Notes under the pieces: generated by a model
Seen by the model: only the letters and a program-made list of their open reading frames with translations
Database searches by the model: none
What the model was told of the DNA's origin: nothing
Position numbers and translations under genes: made by a program
From: an uncultured Erysipelotrichaceae bacterium
Lineage (GTDB): Bacteria; Bacillota_I; Bacilli_A; Erysipelotrichales; Erysipelotrichaceae
Reading direction: 5' to 3'
Assembly (NCBI GenBank): GCA_944326175.1
Contig: CALVCY010000082.1
Location: forward strand, 1-6,923
DNA length: 6,923 nucleotides
Shown: piece after piece, positions 1 to 6,117 of the stretch
Layout: each line of letters begins with the position of its first letter
Numbering within the stretch: position 1 is the first letter of the stretch

Positions 1-1165
1 AACAGATTTTTCCATCAAAGATCTCCATGAAATATTCCAAATTCTTAGAATTGGGATACGTGTAGCCACTTAGACTTTGCTTCATCTTCTTTAAACGATC
101 CATATTGGATAATGCCATGGTCAAACCAACATTGAGTGCTTGTTGGTTATTCTCTACGATCCATCCATAATCCGGATCATTCAACTGCTCATTGATCCCC
201 GATACATTGGTCGCCAATACCGGTGTAGTGCAGATCAATGATTCATTGACGATCGTCGCAAACCCTTCAAATTTACTACTCAATACATACAAGTCACAAG
301 CTTTGACCAATGGATATGGATTGACCATAACGCCCATAAATGTCACATAAGTCATATTGTTGGCTTTGACAAATGAGCGAAGATCGGCCTCTTCTGCGCC
401 ATCCCCCACCAAAAACACATGGTGGACCAATCCTCTTTGCGTCGCATAAAGACTCGCCTTCAACAGGCGATCCAATGCTTTTTGAGGATGGAATCGGGCA
501 ACAGCGATGATTTTAGGACAATCTGGCAGTTTCAATGTTGGTAACGATTGCTTCAAGCCCATTTCGACCTTGCTAAAATCCATCAGATTATGTGCGACCA
601 CACCGGCATTGATATTGAATACTTTGGCATACGCATCCAATGCCCCACGCGAATCGGCAATATTCAAATCGATATGGGCCAATGCTTCATTGAGCAGACG
701 CATGTGATTCTTGCTGAAATTGCAGGCGGAATAATCCGTCAACACCCAATTCAGTTTGCGCGGTGTATCGCCATAAGCGACAAAAATCGTACAGAATCCT
801 TCTTTGACCGCCAGTTCGACGTCATATTTTTTGTTGAGCAGTTTCTTGCGTGCCGAAGTGATCTTATGCTTGATCAACCCGCTTTTCATATAGAAAAGCA
901 GGCGGAGTTTACGAAGCAGCATCGGGATCTGTACCATACCGAAAAGATCCGATAAACTTTGATCCACCGGATAGAAAAACTTGGAACTGTCGATCAAATG
1001 GACATAATCGGGGATATCATCCATCAATACCCCGTGGGGGTGCAATACCAAAAGATCCATCTCGTATTTATCCGGATCAAGATTCTTCAATAACGTATTG
1101 AGCACACGGGCGACACCGCCCATCTGCATTTCATCATTTACGAATAATATCTTAGTTTTTGCCAT
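1..1165 (-). CDS. GT4-type (Glycos_transf_1) glycosyltransferase, 3' end beyond window
   Basis: A retaining GT-B fold glycosyltransferase, cytoplasmic or membrane-associated, that would add a sugar from a nucleotide-sugar donor to a growing surface glycan. Translating the minus strand from the ATG at 1165 gives 388 open residues to the window edge. The N-terminal domain begins MAKTKILFVNDEMQMGGVAR, the usual Rossmann start with a GGV loop. The C-terminal donor-binding domain starts near residue 215 (IIAVARFHPQKALDRLL), followed by a VFLVGDG strand. The family EX7E motif is intact at E300 and E308 (EGFATIVNE), and PVLATNVSGINEQL follows. Family length is about 370-410 residues, so only the last few are probably missing. 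The start overlaps the end of the upstream GT2 gene by 14 nt. No clear Shine-Dalgarno site is visible, so translation may depend on coupling. It is the last visible gene of a four-gene operon. Acceptor and sugar specificity cannot be read from sequence. Confidence 0.9.
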   Translation of the reverse strand, partial: MAKTKILFVNDEMQMGGVARVLNTLLKNLDPDKYEMDLLVLHPHGVLMDDIPDYVHLIDSSKFFYPVDQSLSDLFGMVQIPMLLRKLRLLFYMKSGLIKHKITSARKKLLNKKYDVELAVKEGFCTIFVAYGDTPRKLNWVLTDYSACNFSKNHMRLLNEALAHIDLNIADSRGALDAYAKVFNINAGVVAHNLMDFSKVEMGLKQSLPTLKLPDCPKIIAVARFHPQKALDRLLKASLYATQRGLVHHVFLVGDGAEEADLRSFVKANNMTYVTFMGVMVNPYPLVKACDLYVLSSKFEGFATIVNESLICTTPVLATNVSGINEQLNDPDYGWIVENNQQALNVGLTMALSNMDRLKKMKQSLSGYTYPNSKNLEYFMEIFDGKIC

Positions 1166-2114
1166 AGAGTCGTTTGACCAGACCATAATGCCGGCATGCC
1201 AATAAGCTGAAGATCAATCGTTTCTTAAAGGGATAGGAAGCGATGGACGGATCTTTGCGCCACGTAGGGTAAGCCGCATTGAGTCTAGACATATTATATT
1301 GAAAATAGGGAATAATTTGCGTGGGATCATCAAAATCCTTGATCCGTAAGGTGGTTAGATCCAGGCCATGTCGGATGTAATTGGTTTGCATGATGGGGAT
1401 CAAGGTGGTTAAACCATGCGTTTTGAAATAATCCATGCAGCGATCGATCGCATCATAGATATCGAATATTTTCATATTCGCGCTATGCGCGATCGATCCA
1501 CTGCGTTGACGATAGAAATACAATGGTTGATCGACTTTGTTGATATGGTGGCTTAATGCGATCCATACCGGTATGGTCGCTAGATCTTCATAGTTTTTCC
1601 CTTTTGGGAAAAGAAAGGATTTGACGATCGTGGTTTTGATCAGTTTATTGCAGGCAGAATTATTGACATTGATCAATTCAGGATCGCTTGTCACCGATGA
1701 GCCAATAAATGTTCCACCACTGGAGAAGGTGGTTTGACCATCGTCATACACATATTCCATATCACAGACGACCATGTCACATCCATCATCCAATGCCTGA
1801 ACCATAGCAGATACATACTGATCAGCGACCCAATCATCACTGTCCACGAAACAACAATACTCTCCACTCGAATGATCGATACCATAGTTACGGGCATCGG
1901 AAAGGCCGCCATTGGATTTGGTCAAAACATGGATATTGGGATGGTTTTGACCATAACGATTGGCGATATCCAATGATGAATCGGTTGAACCATCATCCAC
2001 TAAAATGATTTCCAGATTTTCATAATCCTGCCGGATCAATGAATCCAGACAATCCGTTAAATAAGATTCCACATTATAAATGGGTACGATCAATGATACC
2101 TTTGGTCCAACCAT
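1152..2114 (-). CDS. Family 2 (GT-A fold) glycosyltransferase
   Basis: An inverting GT2 enzyme predicted to transfer a sugar from a nucleotide-sugar donor during surface glycan assembly. With the start at 2114 the protein has 320 residues. It opens with VSLIVPIYNVESYL (residues 7-20). Next come the nucleotide-binding VDDGSTD (39-45), NGGLSDARNYG (68-78) and the metal-binding DSDDW (91-95, the DXD equivalent), all classic for the family. No transmembrane pair is seen at the C-terminus, so this is not a GtrB/DPM1-like polyprenyl-phosphate sugar synthase with membrane anchors. An ATG seven codons upstream (2135) is also open. The ATG at 2114 is preferred because AAGGAG sits 8 nt before it and because it forms a one-base TAATG overlap with the phosphatase stop. 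The end overlaps the next glycosyltransferase by 14 nt. Family assignment is firm; the substrate is unknown. Confidence 0.93.
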   Translation of the reverse strand: MVGPKVSLIVPIYNVESYLTDCLDSLIRQDYENLEIILVDDGSTDSSLDIANRYGQNHPNIHVLTKSNGGLSDARNYGIDHSSGEYCCFVDSDDWVADQYVSAMVQALDDGCDMVVCDMEYVYDDGQTTFSSGGTFIGSSVTSDPELINVNNSACNKLIKTTIVKSFLFPKGKNYEDLATIPVWIALSHHINKVDQPLYFYRQRSGSIAHSANMKIFDIYDAIDRCMDYFKTHGLTTLIPIMQTNYIRHGLDLTTLRIKDFDDPTQIIPYFQYNMSRLNAAYPTWRKDPSIASYPFKKRLIFSLLACRHYGLVKRLYGKN

Positions 2115-2680
2115 TATAATTTCTCCTTTGGCCACGGTGTAATCTGATCCTTCTTGACCAGATACGCCTGATCCGCCAACCTAGCCAATGGGGTATCGGA
2201 AAAGGAATCACTGTAGAATTCATGGATATGACCATTGGGAAAATGGGCATAAAAGACATCGACCTTAGCTTCTCCCTTGCAATTGACACCGTCAATTGCA
2301 CCGGTATTTATATCCATATTGGTCGCATAGACATATCGAATCCCCAAGCGTTTACAAAATGGTTCGACCAGAAATAACGGTGAAGCGGAGATGATGACAT
2401 CATCTTTTTTCTGATGATCGAGATACCAGGATTTGATTTTATGAAAGTTTCGATCCGTTAAGGATTCGATCATCCTTTCTTTATCCGGGATATGCTTCAT
2501 ATAACGGAAAAAGATGGATTTCATGGTGGTTTTGTCCATGAGTTTCAAACCATACAGGATAATGGCATAACCATGGATGATCATGGACAAAACCGCCATG
2601 GGATATTTCAATGATGCTTTGAAAAAATCCCGTGTACAATCCCCGTCATAAATGGTTTCATCAAAGTCGTATACGTTCAT
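2114..2680 (-). CDS. HAD-superfamily (subclass IB, PSP-like) phosphatase
   Basis: A 188-residue haloacid-dehalogenase phosphohydrolase acting through a phospho-aspartate intermediate. Motif I is YDFDETIYDGD with nucleophile D5 and acid D7. Residues about 16-65 form the helical cap. Motif II is the serine in VIISAS (S98). Motif III is K139 in CKGEAKV, with K135 as the alternative. Motif IV is YSDSFSD (D158, D162). This YSDS-x-SD plus PLA layout matches the HAD-IB group that includes phosphoserine phosphatase. Placement between a GtrA-like protein and two glycosyltransferases argues against serine synthesis and for removing a phosphate from a sugar-phosphate or polyprenyl-linked intermediate, which is inference. 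The ATG overlaps the GtrA stop as ATGA, with GAGGA 6 nt upstream, and the TAA shares a base with the GT2 start. The cap carries a hydrophobic stretch (about 28-47) that could touch the membrane. Confidence 0.88.
   Translation of the reverse strand: MNVYDFDETIYDGDCTRDFFKASLKYPMAVLSMIIHGYAIILYGLKLMDKTTMKSIFFRYMKHIPDKERMIESLTDRNFHKIKSWYLDHQKKDDVIISASPLFLVEPFCKRLGIRYVYATNMDINTGAIDGVNCKGEAKVDVFYAHFPNGHIHEFYSDSFSDTPLARLADQAYLVKKDQITPWPKEKL
2123..2128 (-). promoter_or_regulatory. Shine-Dalgarno site of the GT2 gene
   Basis: AAGGAG on the minus strand, 8 nt before the ATG at 2114 and inside the last codons of the HAD phosphatase gene. It decides the GT2 start in favour of 2114 over the in-frame ATG at 2135. 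Confidence 0.75.
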
Positions 2681-3090
2681 GCATTTTCCTCATGCTTACT
2701 GGTGATTTTAACCATCAATGAAACTAAGATGTAATTCACCACGATGGTAATGGGCAGACAGATCGCTTTGGCCCAGATCTTTTCCACACCGAAATAAGCC
2801 ACAATGGTTGTGACCAGTGCTGTAAACAATACCCCCGGGATATACGCGATCGGATAGGATATGGCGCTTTTTAGGGATAATGGTTTGTGATACGTGAACT
2901 TCATATTCAGGATATAAGAGAGGATCATGGTCAAACAATCGGCTACGATGGACGCGACAGATACGCTCATCCAATTGAAATAGACGAAGACCATGTACAG
3001 TACTTGAGAAAGAATGGTATTGATTGCACCAACGATACCAAATGAAAGGAACCGCTGGTATTTTTTGATCATTTTTTGAATCCATTGCAT
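2677..3090 (-). CDS. GtrA-like four-helix membrane protein
   Basis: A 137-residue integral membrane protein of the GtrA family (PF04138 type), thought to help move or recycle polyprenyl-phosphate-linked sugars across the cytoplasmic membrane. Four hydrophobic segments lie near residues 13-35, 44-66, 80-100 and 105-127. The family signature is visible: RFLSFGIVGAINTILS at the start of helix 1 and SYILNMKFTYHK after helix 2. The frame is open much further upstream (to 3282), but the ATG at 3090 gives the usual GtrA length and the usual short basic N-terminus (MQWIQKMIKKYQRF). An ATG at 3117 is possible. No good Shine-Dalgarno site precedes either. It is the first gene of the glycan operon and its TGA overlaps the phosphatase ATG (ATGA). 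The upstream extension is antisense to the plus-strand 76-aa gene and is probably not translated. Confidence 0.85.
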   Translation of the reverse strand: MQWIQKMIKKYQRFLSFGIVGAINTILSQVLYMVFVYFNWMSVSVASIVADCLTMILSYILNMKFTYHKPLSLKSAISYPIAYIPGVLFTALVTTIVAYFGVEKIWAKAICLPITIVVNYILVSLMVKITSKHEENA

Positions 3091-3183
3091 ATATGATATG
3101 TAACCACAATATGACATGAAATGCCATGGTGAATTTGATACCACGATGTCATCACTAACCAAAATATAAGGTAAAATAGAACC
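3091..3183. promoter_or_regulatory. Divergent intergenic region holding both outward promoters
   Basis: Only 93 bp separate the GtrA start (minus) from the 76-aa gene (plus), so both transcription units must start here or inside the opposing gene. Candidate elements are weak. On the plus strand there is TTGATA at 3135-3140 and TATAAG/TAAAAT at 3165-3177 but with poor spacing. On the minus strand TTGGTT is followed 16 nt later by TATCAA. AAGG (3168-3171) lies 12 nt before the plus-strand ATG and could be a distant ribosome site. No clear operator palindrome was found. Confidence 0.3.
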
Positions 3184-3414
3184 ATGGAAGAAAACAAAAA
3201 ACATCGTTGGATCGATGATTCGATCAAAATCGATTTCAAACTGCAGAAGGTCGTCCAAAACCTGATCAAGGAAATCGAACATTTCGATGAAGTCGGCGAT
3301 GATATCCTCTATGATGATCGTTGTGATTGTCTTGAAAATCTAACGAAGGAGAGTGTATTGGGTGGTTATATGACCATGGCACAACGAGAACGTTTGTTAA
3401 GGAAATACAGCTAA
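3184..3414 (+). CDS. Small acidic protein paired with the HipA-like kinase
   Basis: A 76-residue protein of unknown function, rich in charged residues and predicted mostly helical. A heptad-like stretch (about residues 18-36, FKLQKVVQNLIKEIEHF) suggests a coiled or packed helix. It is followed by an acidic DDILYDDRCDCLENL segment and a C-terminal LTKES...MTMAQRERLLRKY helix. It has no HTH like HipB and no obvious HipS-like fold. Its TAA overlaps the kinase ATG by one base (TAATG), so the two are translationally coupled and probably made in fixed ratio. From memory, similar 65-80 residue proteins ending in a 'T.. QW..L..RY'-like helix occur next to HipA/CtkA-like kinases in Bacillota; this was not checked. 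A role as partner, chaperone or antitoxin of the kinase is inference. The upstream ribosome site is weak. Confidence 0.75.
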   Translation: MEENKKHRWIDDSIKIDFKLQKVVQNLIKEIEHFDEVGDDILYDDRCDCLENLTKESVLGGYMTMAQRERLLRKYS

Positions 3415-4400
3415 TGGATACGAGCATGCATTTAATCAATTTCAACGATCAACCGCCAACAAAAAGAACCTATGCCGGAATGGCAGGCGACAAACTTGGC
3501 ATTTGCTATAACCATGAAAACTGGTTTTTAAAATTTCCTAAAACAACACGGGGCATGAAACGAGTAGAAATCTCTTATACGACCTCTCCACTTTCCGAAT
3601 TCATCGGTAGCCATATCTACGACATCCTTGGATTTGATGTTCATCAAACATTATTGGGCTACAAAGACAATATTTTAGTCGTTGCTTGCAAGGATTTTCT
3701 TAATGATTCCGATACTTTGATTGAATATCGAAACATCCAGAATATCTACGACAAGAATTTACGAACAAAAATCGAAGACAGTTTATCCGCAAGTGACTCT
3801 TCCACTCATGGAACCAATCTAAATGCTGTGATGGTGCACTTGCTAAATAATCCTTTGATTCGACAGGTCGACATGCTAGTTGAACATTTTTGGGATTGTA
3901 TAATAATTGATTGTCTGATTTCCAATAATGATCGAAATAGCGGCAATTGGGGAATTATTTATAACAACATTTCTGACCACTATCGTATTGCCCCGGTTTA
4001 CGATAATGGTGCATCTTTTTCAAATAAATTATCGGATAACCAAATCTCTACCATACTCAATGATCCAACGCGATTCGAATCCAGTTCACTCCAAGTTGAC
4101 AGTGGTTACTACTACAATGACAAATCTGTGACATTTGTAAAACTATTCGATATTGGATTACTTGAACTGAACCATGCACTCGAAAGAAATGTTCCATTGA
4201 TTCATGATCACATTTCACAAATTCGAGCATTTATCAGCTCATTGCCTGAAAAAGAAAACGGACTGGATATTATTAGTCCAATACGAAAAAATTTTTACAT
4301 CAAAGGATTAGAAAATCGATTCAACAAGATCCTACTTCCGGCATACCAGCGATATATTGCAGCTAAGGATCAAAATCAAAACCCAATCGCTTTACGTTAA
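3414..4400 (+). CDS. HipA/CtkA-like serine/threonine protein kinase
   Basis: A 328-residue cytoplasmic kinase of the HipA-C/CtkA-like type, which transfers phosphate from ATP to protein Ser/Thr. The N-terminus has a glycine-containing loop (RTYAGMAGDKLGICY, 18-32) and then the ATP-binding lysine K40 in WFLKFPK. SEFIGSHIYDILG (61-73) supplies the conserved glutamate helix. The catalytic loop is NNDRNSGNWG, with D173, N175 and N178. The metal-binding aspartate is D197 in PVYDNGASF. The C-terminal lobe ends in ISPIRKNFYIKGLENRF. The HipA N-subdomain 1 is absent, as in short HipT/CtkA-type proteins. The loop has no serine at the position autophosphorylated in HipA, though T19 is near. AAGGA precedes the start by 10 nt and the start overlaps the 76-aa gene. 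Sampled lines are about 32% GC against about 47% in flanking genes, suggesting transfer. A toxin, persistence or phage-defence role is inferred from relatives. Confidence 0.88.
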   Translation: MDTSMHLINFNDQPPTKRTYAGMAGDKLGICYNHENWFLKFPKTTRGMKRVEISYTTSPLSEFIGSHIYDILGFDVHQTLLGYKDNILVVACKDFLNDSDTLIEYRNIQNIYDKNLRTKIEDSLSASDSSTHGTNLNAVMVHLLNNPLIRQVDMLVEHFWDCIIIDCLISNNDRNSGNWGIIYNNISDHYRIAPVYDNGASFSNKLSDNQISTILNDPTRFESSSLQVDSGYYYNDKSVTFVKLFDIGLLELNHALERNVPLIHDHISQIRAFISSLPEKENGLDIISPIRKNFYIKGLENRFNKILLPAYQRYIAAKDQNQNPIALR

Positions 4401-4410
4401 AATAAGACTC

Positions 4411-4638
4411 ATGAGTACTGCGTATATCATTCGAGATCTTCGACTGTGGATCCTGAATTGAATCCTTCCATTGACTACGATTTGCTCCTATATGCTTTTG
4501 CGTCATAAAAACTATGGTTATCGTCCTAATAGAAGGGATGGCAAAGAAGCAAGCGTGATCAAAATCATTTTCTGGATTTGTATATTGATATGGATCTTGA
4601 TTGTCGGTTCACTATTGATTGGCATCTTATTTCGATGA
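4411..4638 (+). pseudogene. Possible small membrane-protein frame broken by one TGA
   Basis: This describes the 291-bp stretch after the kinase. A frame opens at ATG 4411, 10 nt after the kinase stop, and meets TGA at codon 17 (4459-4461). It then stays open to TGA at 4636-4638. Read through, it would be 75 residues with two hydrophobic segments: LRLWILN-x-ILPLTTICSYMLL, and IIFWICILIWILIVGSLLIG near the end. A basic loop (RHKNYGYRPNRRDGKE) lies between them. The TGA sits inside the first hydrophobic segment where a TGG tryptophan would fit, so one nonsense change could explain it. The part from ATG 4492 alone gives an intact 48-residue single-pass peptide. No good ribosome site is seen before either start. 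It could instead be chance coding potential or a gene relic. Confidence 0.35.
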
Positions 4639-4650
4639 TTCAGCGATATT

Positions 4651-4686
4651 TAAAACCATTGCCGCAAGGTATACCTTGCGGCAATG
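4651..4686 (-). terminator. Intrinsic terminator of the CDF transporter gene
   Basis: A perfect 13-bp stem (4657-4669 with 4674-4686) closes a TATA loop. On the minus strand it is followed by GG-TTTT-AAAT, a short U-tract. It begins 5 nt after the CDF stop codon. On the plus strand the stem is followed by ATTGGTTAATG, with no proper U-tract, so it would end plus-strand transcripts from the kinase cassette only poorly. Confidence 0.85.
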
Positions 4687-4691
4687 ATTGG

Positions 4692-5951
4692 TTAATGATG
4701 ATCGACATTGATGACACAATAGACTTTACTGGTCGGATCATAGGGTTTGCTGTTGAGGATCATTTCAATTTCGGATTTGATCTGATCGATGGTCACTTCA
4801 CTTTCAAAGGGTAAAGAAAGATCAAAGATACAGTTATCATGGGTGGAACCGGAAACGACTCTGAAATCATGCATGGTGATGGAACCATCGAATCGTGTGA
4901 GATACTGTTCGACCAATGGTTTGTAATAATTCAATCGTGGATTATGCAATTCCACCGGATCCATGTGGATGGTCAGATGGACATTGAATTTTTTTAATAC
5001 ATCCCGTTCTAAGTTATCGATGGTGTCATGGATATCCAATATATTGCCTTCACTGTCTACTTCCGCGTGTAATGAGGCATAGATGGATGAACCATAGTAA
5101 TGGAACATCAGATCATGGACTCCAAGAACGATGGGATTGGATTCCAGATAATCACTGACTTGTTGCATCAAATCTTTACTGGGTGTTTGACCGATCAACT
5201 CTTCAATGGTTTCCTTCAATAATTTGACTCCACCATAAAGAATGAACAGGGAAACAGCGGCACCCAATAATCCATCGATTGGAAGATTGGTTAGTGGTTC
5301 AATCCATACCGCTACTAGGGATGCCAGGGTAATCAATGTATCATTGAAGCTGTCCTGACTGCTGGCCAGTAATGTGGTATTGGCCAAACCATTCCCCATC
5401 CCTTTATAGAATAATCCCATCCATAATTTAACCAAGATGGATCCGACCAATACAGCAATGGTAAAACCAGTAACAGATAATGGTTGGGTATGAATGATCT
5501 TATCGATGGATGAACCAATCGCTTCATAACCGACAAATAATATAAAGATCGCCACCACAAAAGTAGCAATATATTCTGCCCGACCATGACCGAAAGGGTG
5601 GTCACTGTCTGCCGGCTTTGCCGCCATATGGTATCCCCACATGGATACCACACATCCGGCACAGTCGGAAAGATTGTTGAGACCATCGTTAACAATGGTG
5701 ACCGATCCGGCAATGGATCCGATAATAAACTTAAATATAAACAGAATCACATTACACGCAATGCCCACTGCTGAAGCGATGGTTGCCAATTTGCTTTTGG
5801 TTTGATCACTCAAAGGTTGTTTTTGCTTTTTGAGAAGCAATGTATCTAATCCAGCACTCATGCACATTATTTTAGAAAAATAATGGAATCTTTCAATCAC
5901 TATCGTTAATGGTTTGCTTATAAATGATTTGAATGGTTTAACAAGCATCAT
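4692..5951 (-). CDS. Cation diffusion facilitator (CDF) transporter, Mn-type site
   Basis: A membrane antiporter of the CDF family that exports divalent metal from the cytoplasm using the proton gradient. The longest frame has 419 residues. Six hydrophobic helices span about 57-250. The signature SVTIVNDGLNNLSD is in helix 2 and DHPFGHGRAEYI (117-128) follows it. The metal site reads N92xxxD96 in helix 2 and D200xxxD204 (DSFND) in helix 5, with no histidine, as in manganese exporters such as pneumococcal MntE rather than zinc CDFs (HxxxD). The cytoplasmic domain (about 255-335) is followed by about 80 extra residues containing SITMHDFRVVSGSTHDNCIF, a second domain-like extension seen in some Bacillota CDFs. 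The start is uncertain. ATGs at 5951 and 5948 follow GGAA and overlap the stop of a small upstream ORF. ATGs at 5867 and 5861 would give the more usual short N-terminus but have no ribosome site. Confidence 0.92.
   Translation of the reverse strand: MMLVKPFKSFISKPLTIVIERFHYFSKIMCMSAGLDTLLLKKQKQPLSDQTKSKLATIASAVGIACNVILFIFKFIIGSIAGSVTIVNDGLNNLSDCAGCVVSMWGYHMAAKPADSDHPFGHGRAEYIATFVVAIFILFVGYEAIGSSIDKIIHTQPLSVTGFTIAVLVGSILVKLWMGLFYKGMGNGLANTTLLASSQDSFNDTLITLASLVAVWIEPLTNLPIDGLLGAAVSLFILYGGVKLLKETIEELIGQTPSKDLMQQVSDYLESNPIVLGVHDLMFHYYGSSIYASLHAEVDSEGNILDIHDTIDNLERDVLKKFNVHLTIHMDPVELHNPRLNYYKPLVEQYLTRFDGSITMHDFRVVSGSTHDNCIFDLSLPFESEVTIDQIKSEIEMILNSKPYDPTSKVYCVINVDHH
5869..5896 (-). promoter_or_regulatory. 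Promoter-like sequence inside the 5' end of the CDF frame
   Basis: On the minus strand TTGAAA (5896-5891) is followed after 16 nt by TAAAAT (5874-5869), close to sigma-A consensus. Initiation about 7 nt downstream would fall at the ATG of codon 31 (5861), giving a nearly leaderless message. It may be a chance AT-rich match, but it coincides with the alternative CDF start. Confidence 0.35.
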
Positions 5952-6094
5952 CGTTTCCGATTCTTAGAACCAGCATAGGTTGAAGAATCGTTTAAAAACG
6001 ATAAAACAGTAACTTCAAATCCCATTTTACTTAATGAACCTTTCACCAATTCGCCATACACATCCCTTGTATACCGATCGTTTTGAGTCGGCAT
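5948..6094 (-). CDS. Unrecognised 48-aa ORF coupled to the CDF gene
   Basis: A short open frame starting MPTQNDRYTRDVYGELVKGS and continuing LSKMGFEVTVLSFLND to a basic end (AGSKNRKR). It reads like a real protein fragment: an amphipathic helix followed by a beta strand. I do not recognise the family. It begins 23 nt after the stop of the membrane-protein gene, and its TGA lies inside ATGATG, overlapping the two first possible CDF starts. That is a typical coupling arrangement. The ribosome site is weak (AAGAA about 12 nt upstream). It could be a small soluble gene of an operon running from the membrane protein to the transporter, a truncated relic of a larger gene, or chance. Confidence 0.4.
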   Translation of the reverse strand: MPTQNDRYTRDVYGELVKGSLSKMGFEVTVLSFLNDSSTYAGSKNRKR

Positions 6095-6117
6095 AATCGA
6101 TTGTTCTTATCGTGTCA

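Noticed and set aside
548..955. A 135-codon plus-strand open frame
   Set aside because: It is fully antisense to the GT4 gene, whose motifs (GGV loop, EX7E) are unmistakable. It has no ribosome site and its translation resembles no protein.
1441..1500. Clustered GATCGATC and CGCTATGCGC palindromes as a regulatory or origin site
   Set aside because: They lie inside the GT2 coding frame, and GATC is frequent throughout the window, so there is no reason to single this spot out.
2708..3127. A 139-codon minus-strand open frame overlapping GtrA in another phase
   Set aside because: The GtrA frame has the family helices and signature; this one is a frame shadow with irregular Cys/His-rich composition.
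3091..3282. N-terminal extension of the GtrA frame to an ATG at 3282
   Set aside because: It would add 64 acidic residues not found in GtrA proteins and lies antisense to the 76-aa gene.
4407..4416. ACTCATGAGT palindrome around the start at 4411
   Set aside because: It is only 10 bp, without a second copy or nearby promoter, so it is compatible with chance.
4459..4461. TGA read as tryptophan (genetic code 4)
   Set aside because: GtrA ends in TGA exactly at the phosphatase start, no other gene has an internal TGA, and TGG is used for conserved tryptophans. A nonsense mutation or chance is simpler.
4578..4814. A 78-codon plus-strand open frame
   Set aside because: It runs through the terminator hairpin and into the 3' end of the CDF gene on the opposite strand, and has no ribosome site.
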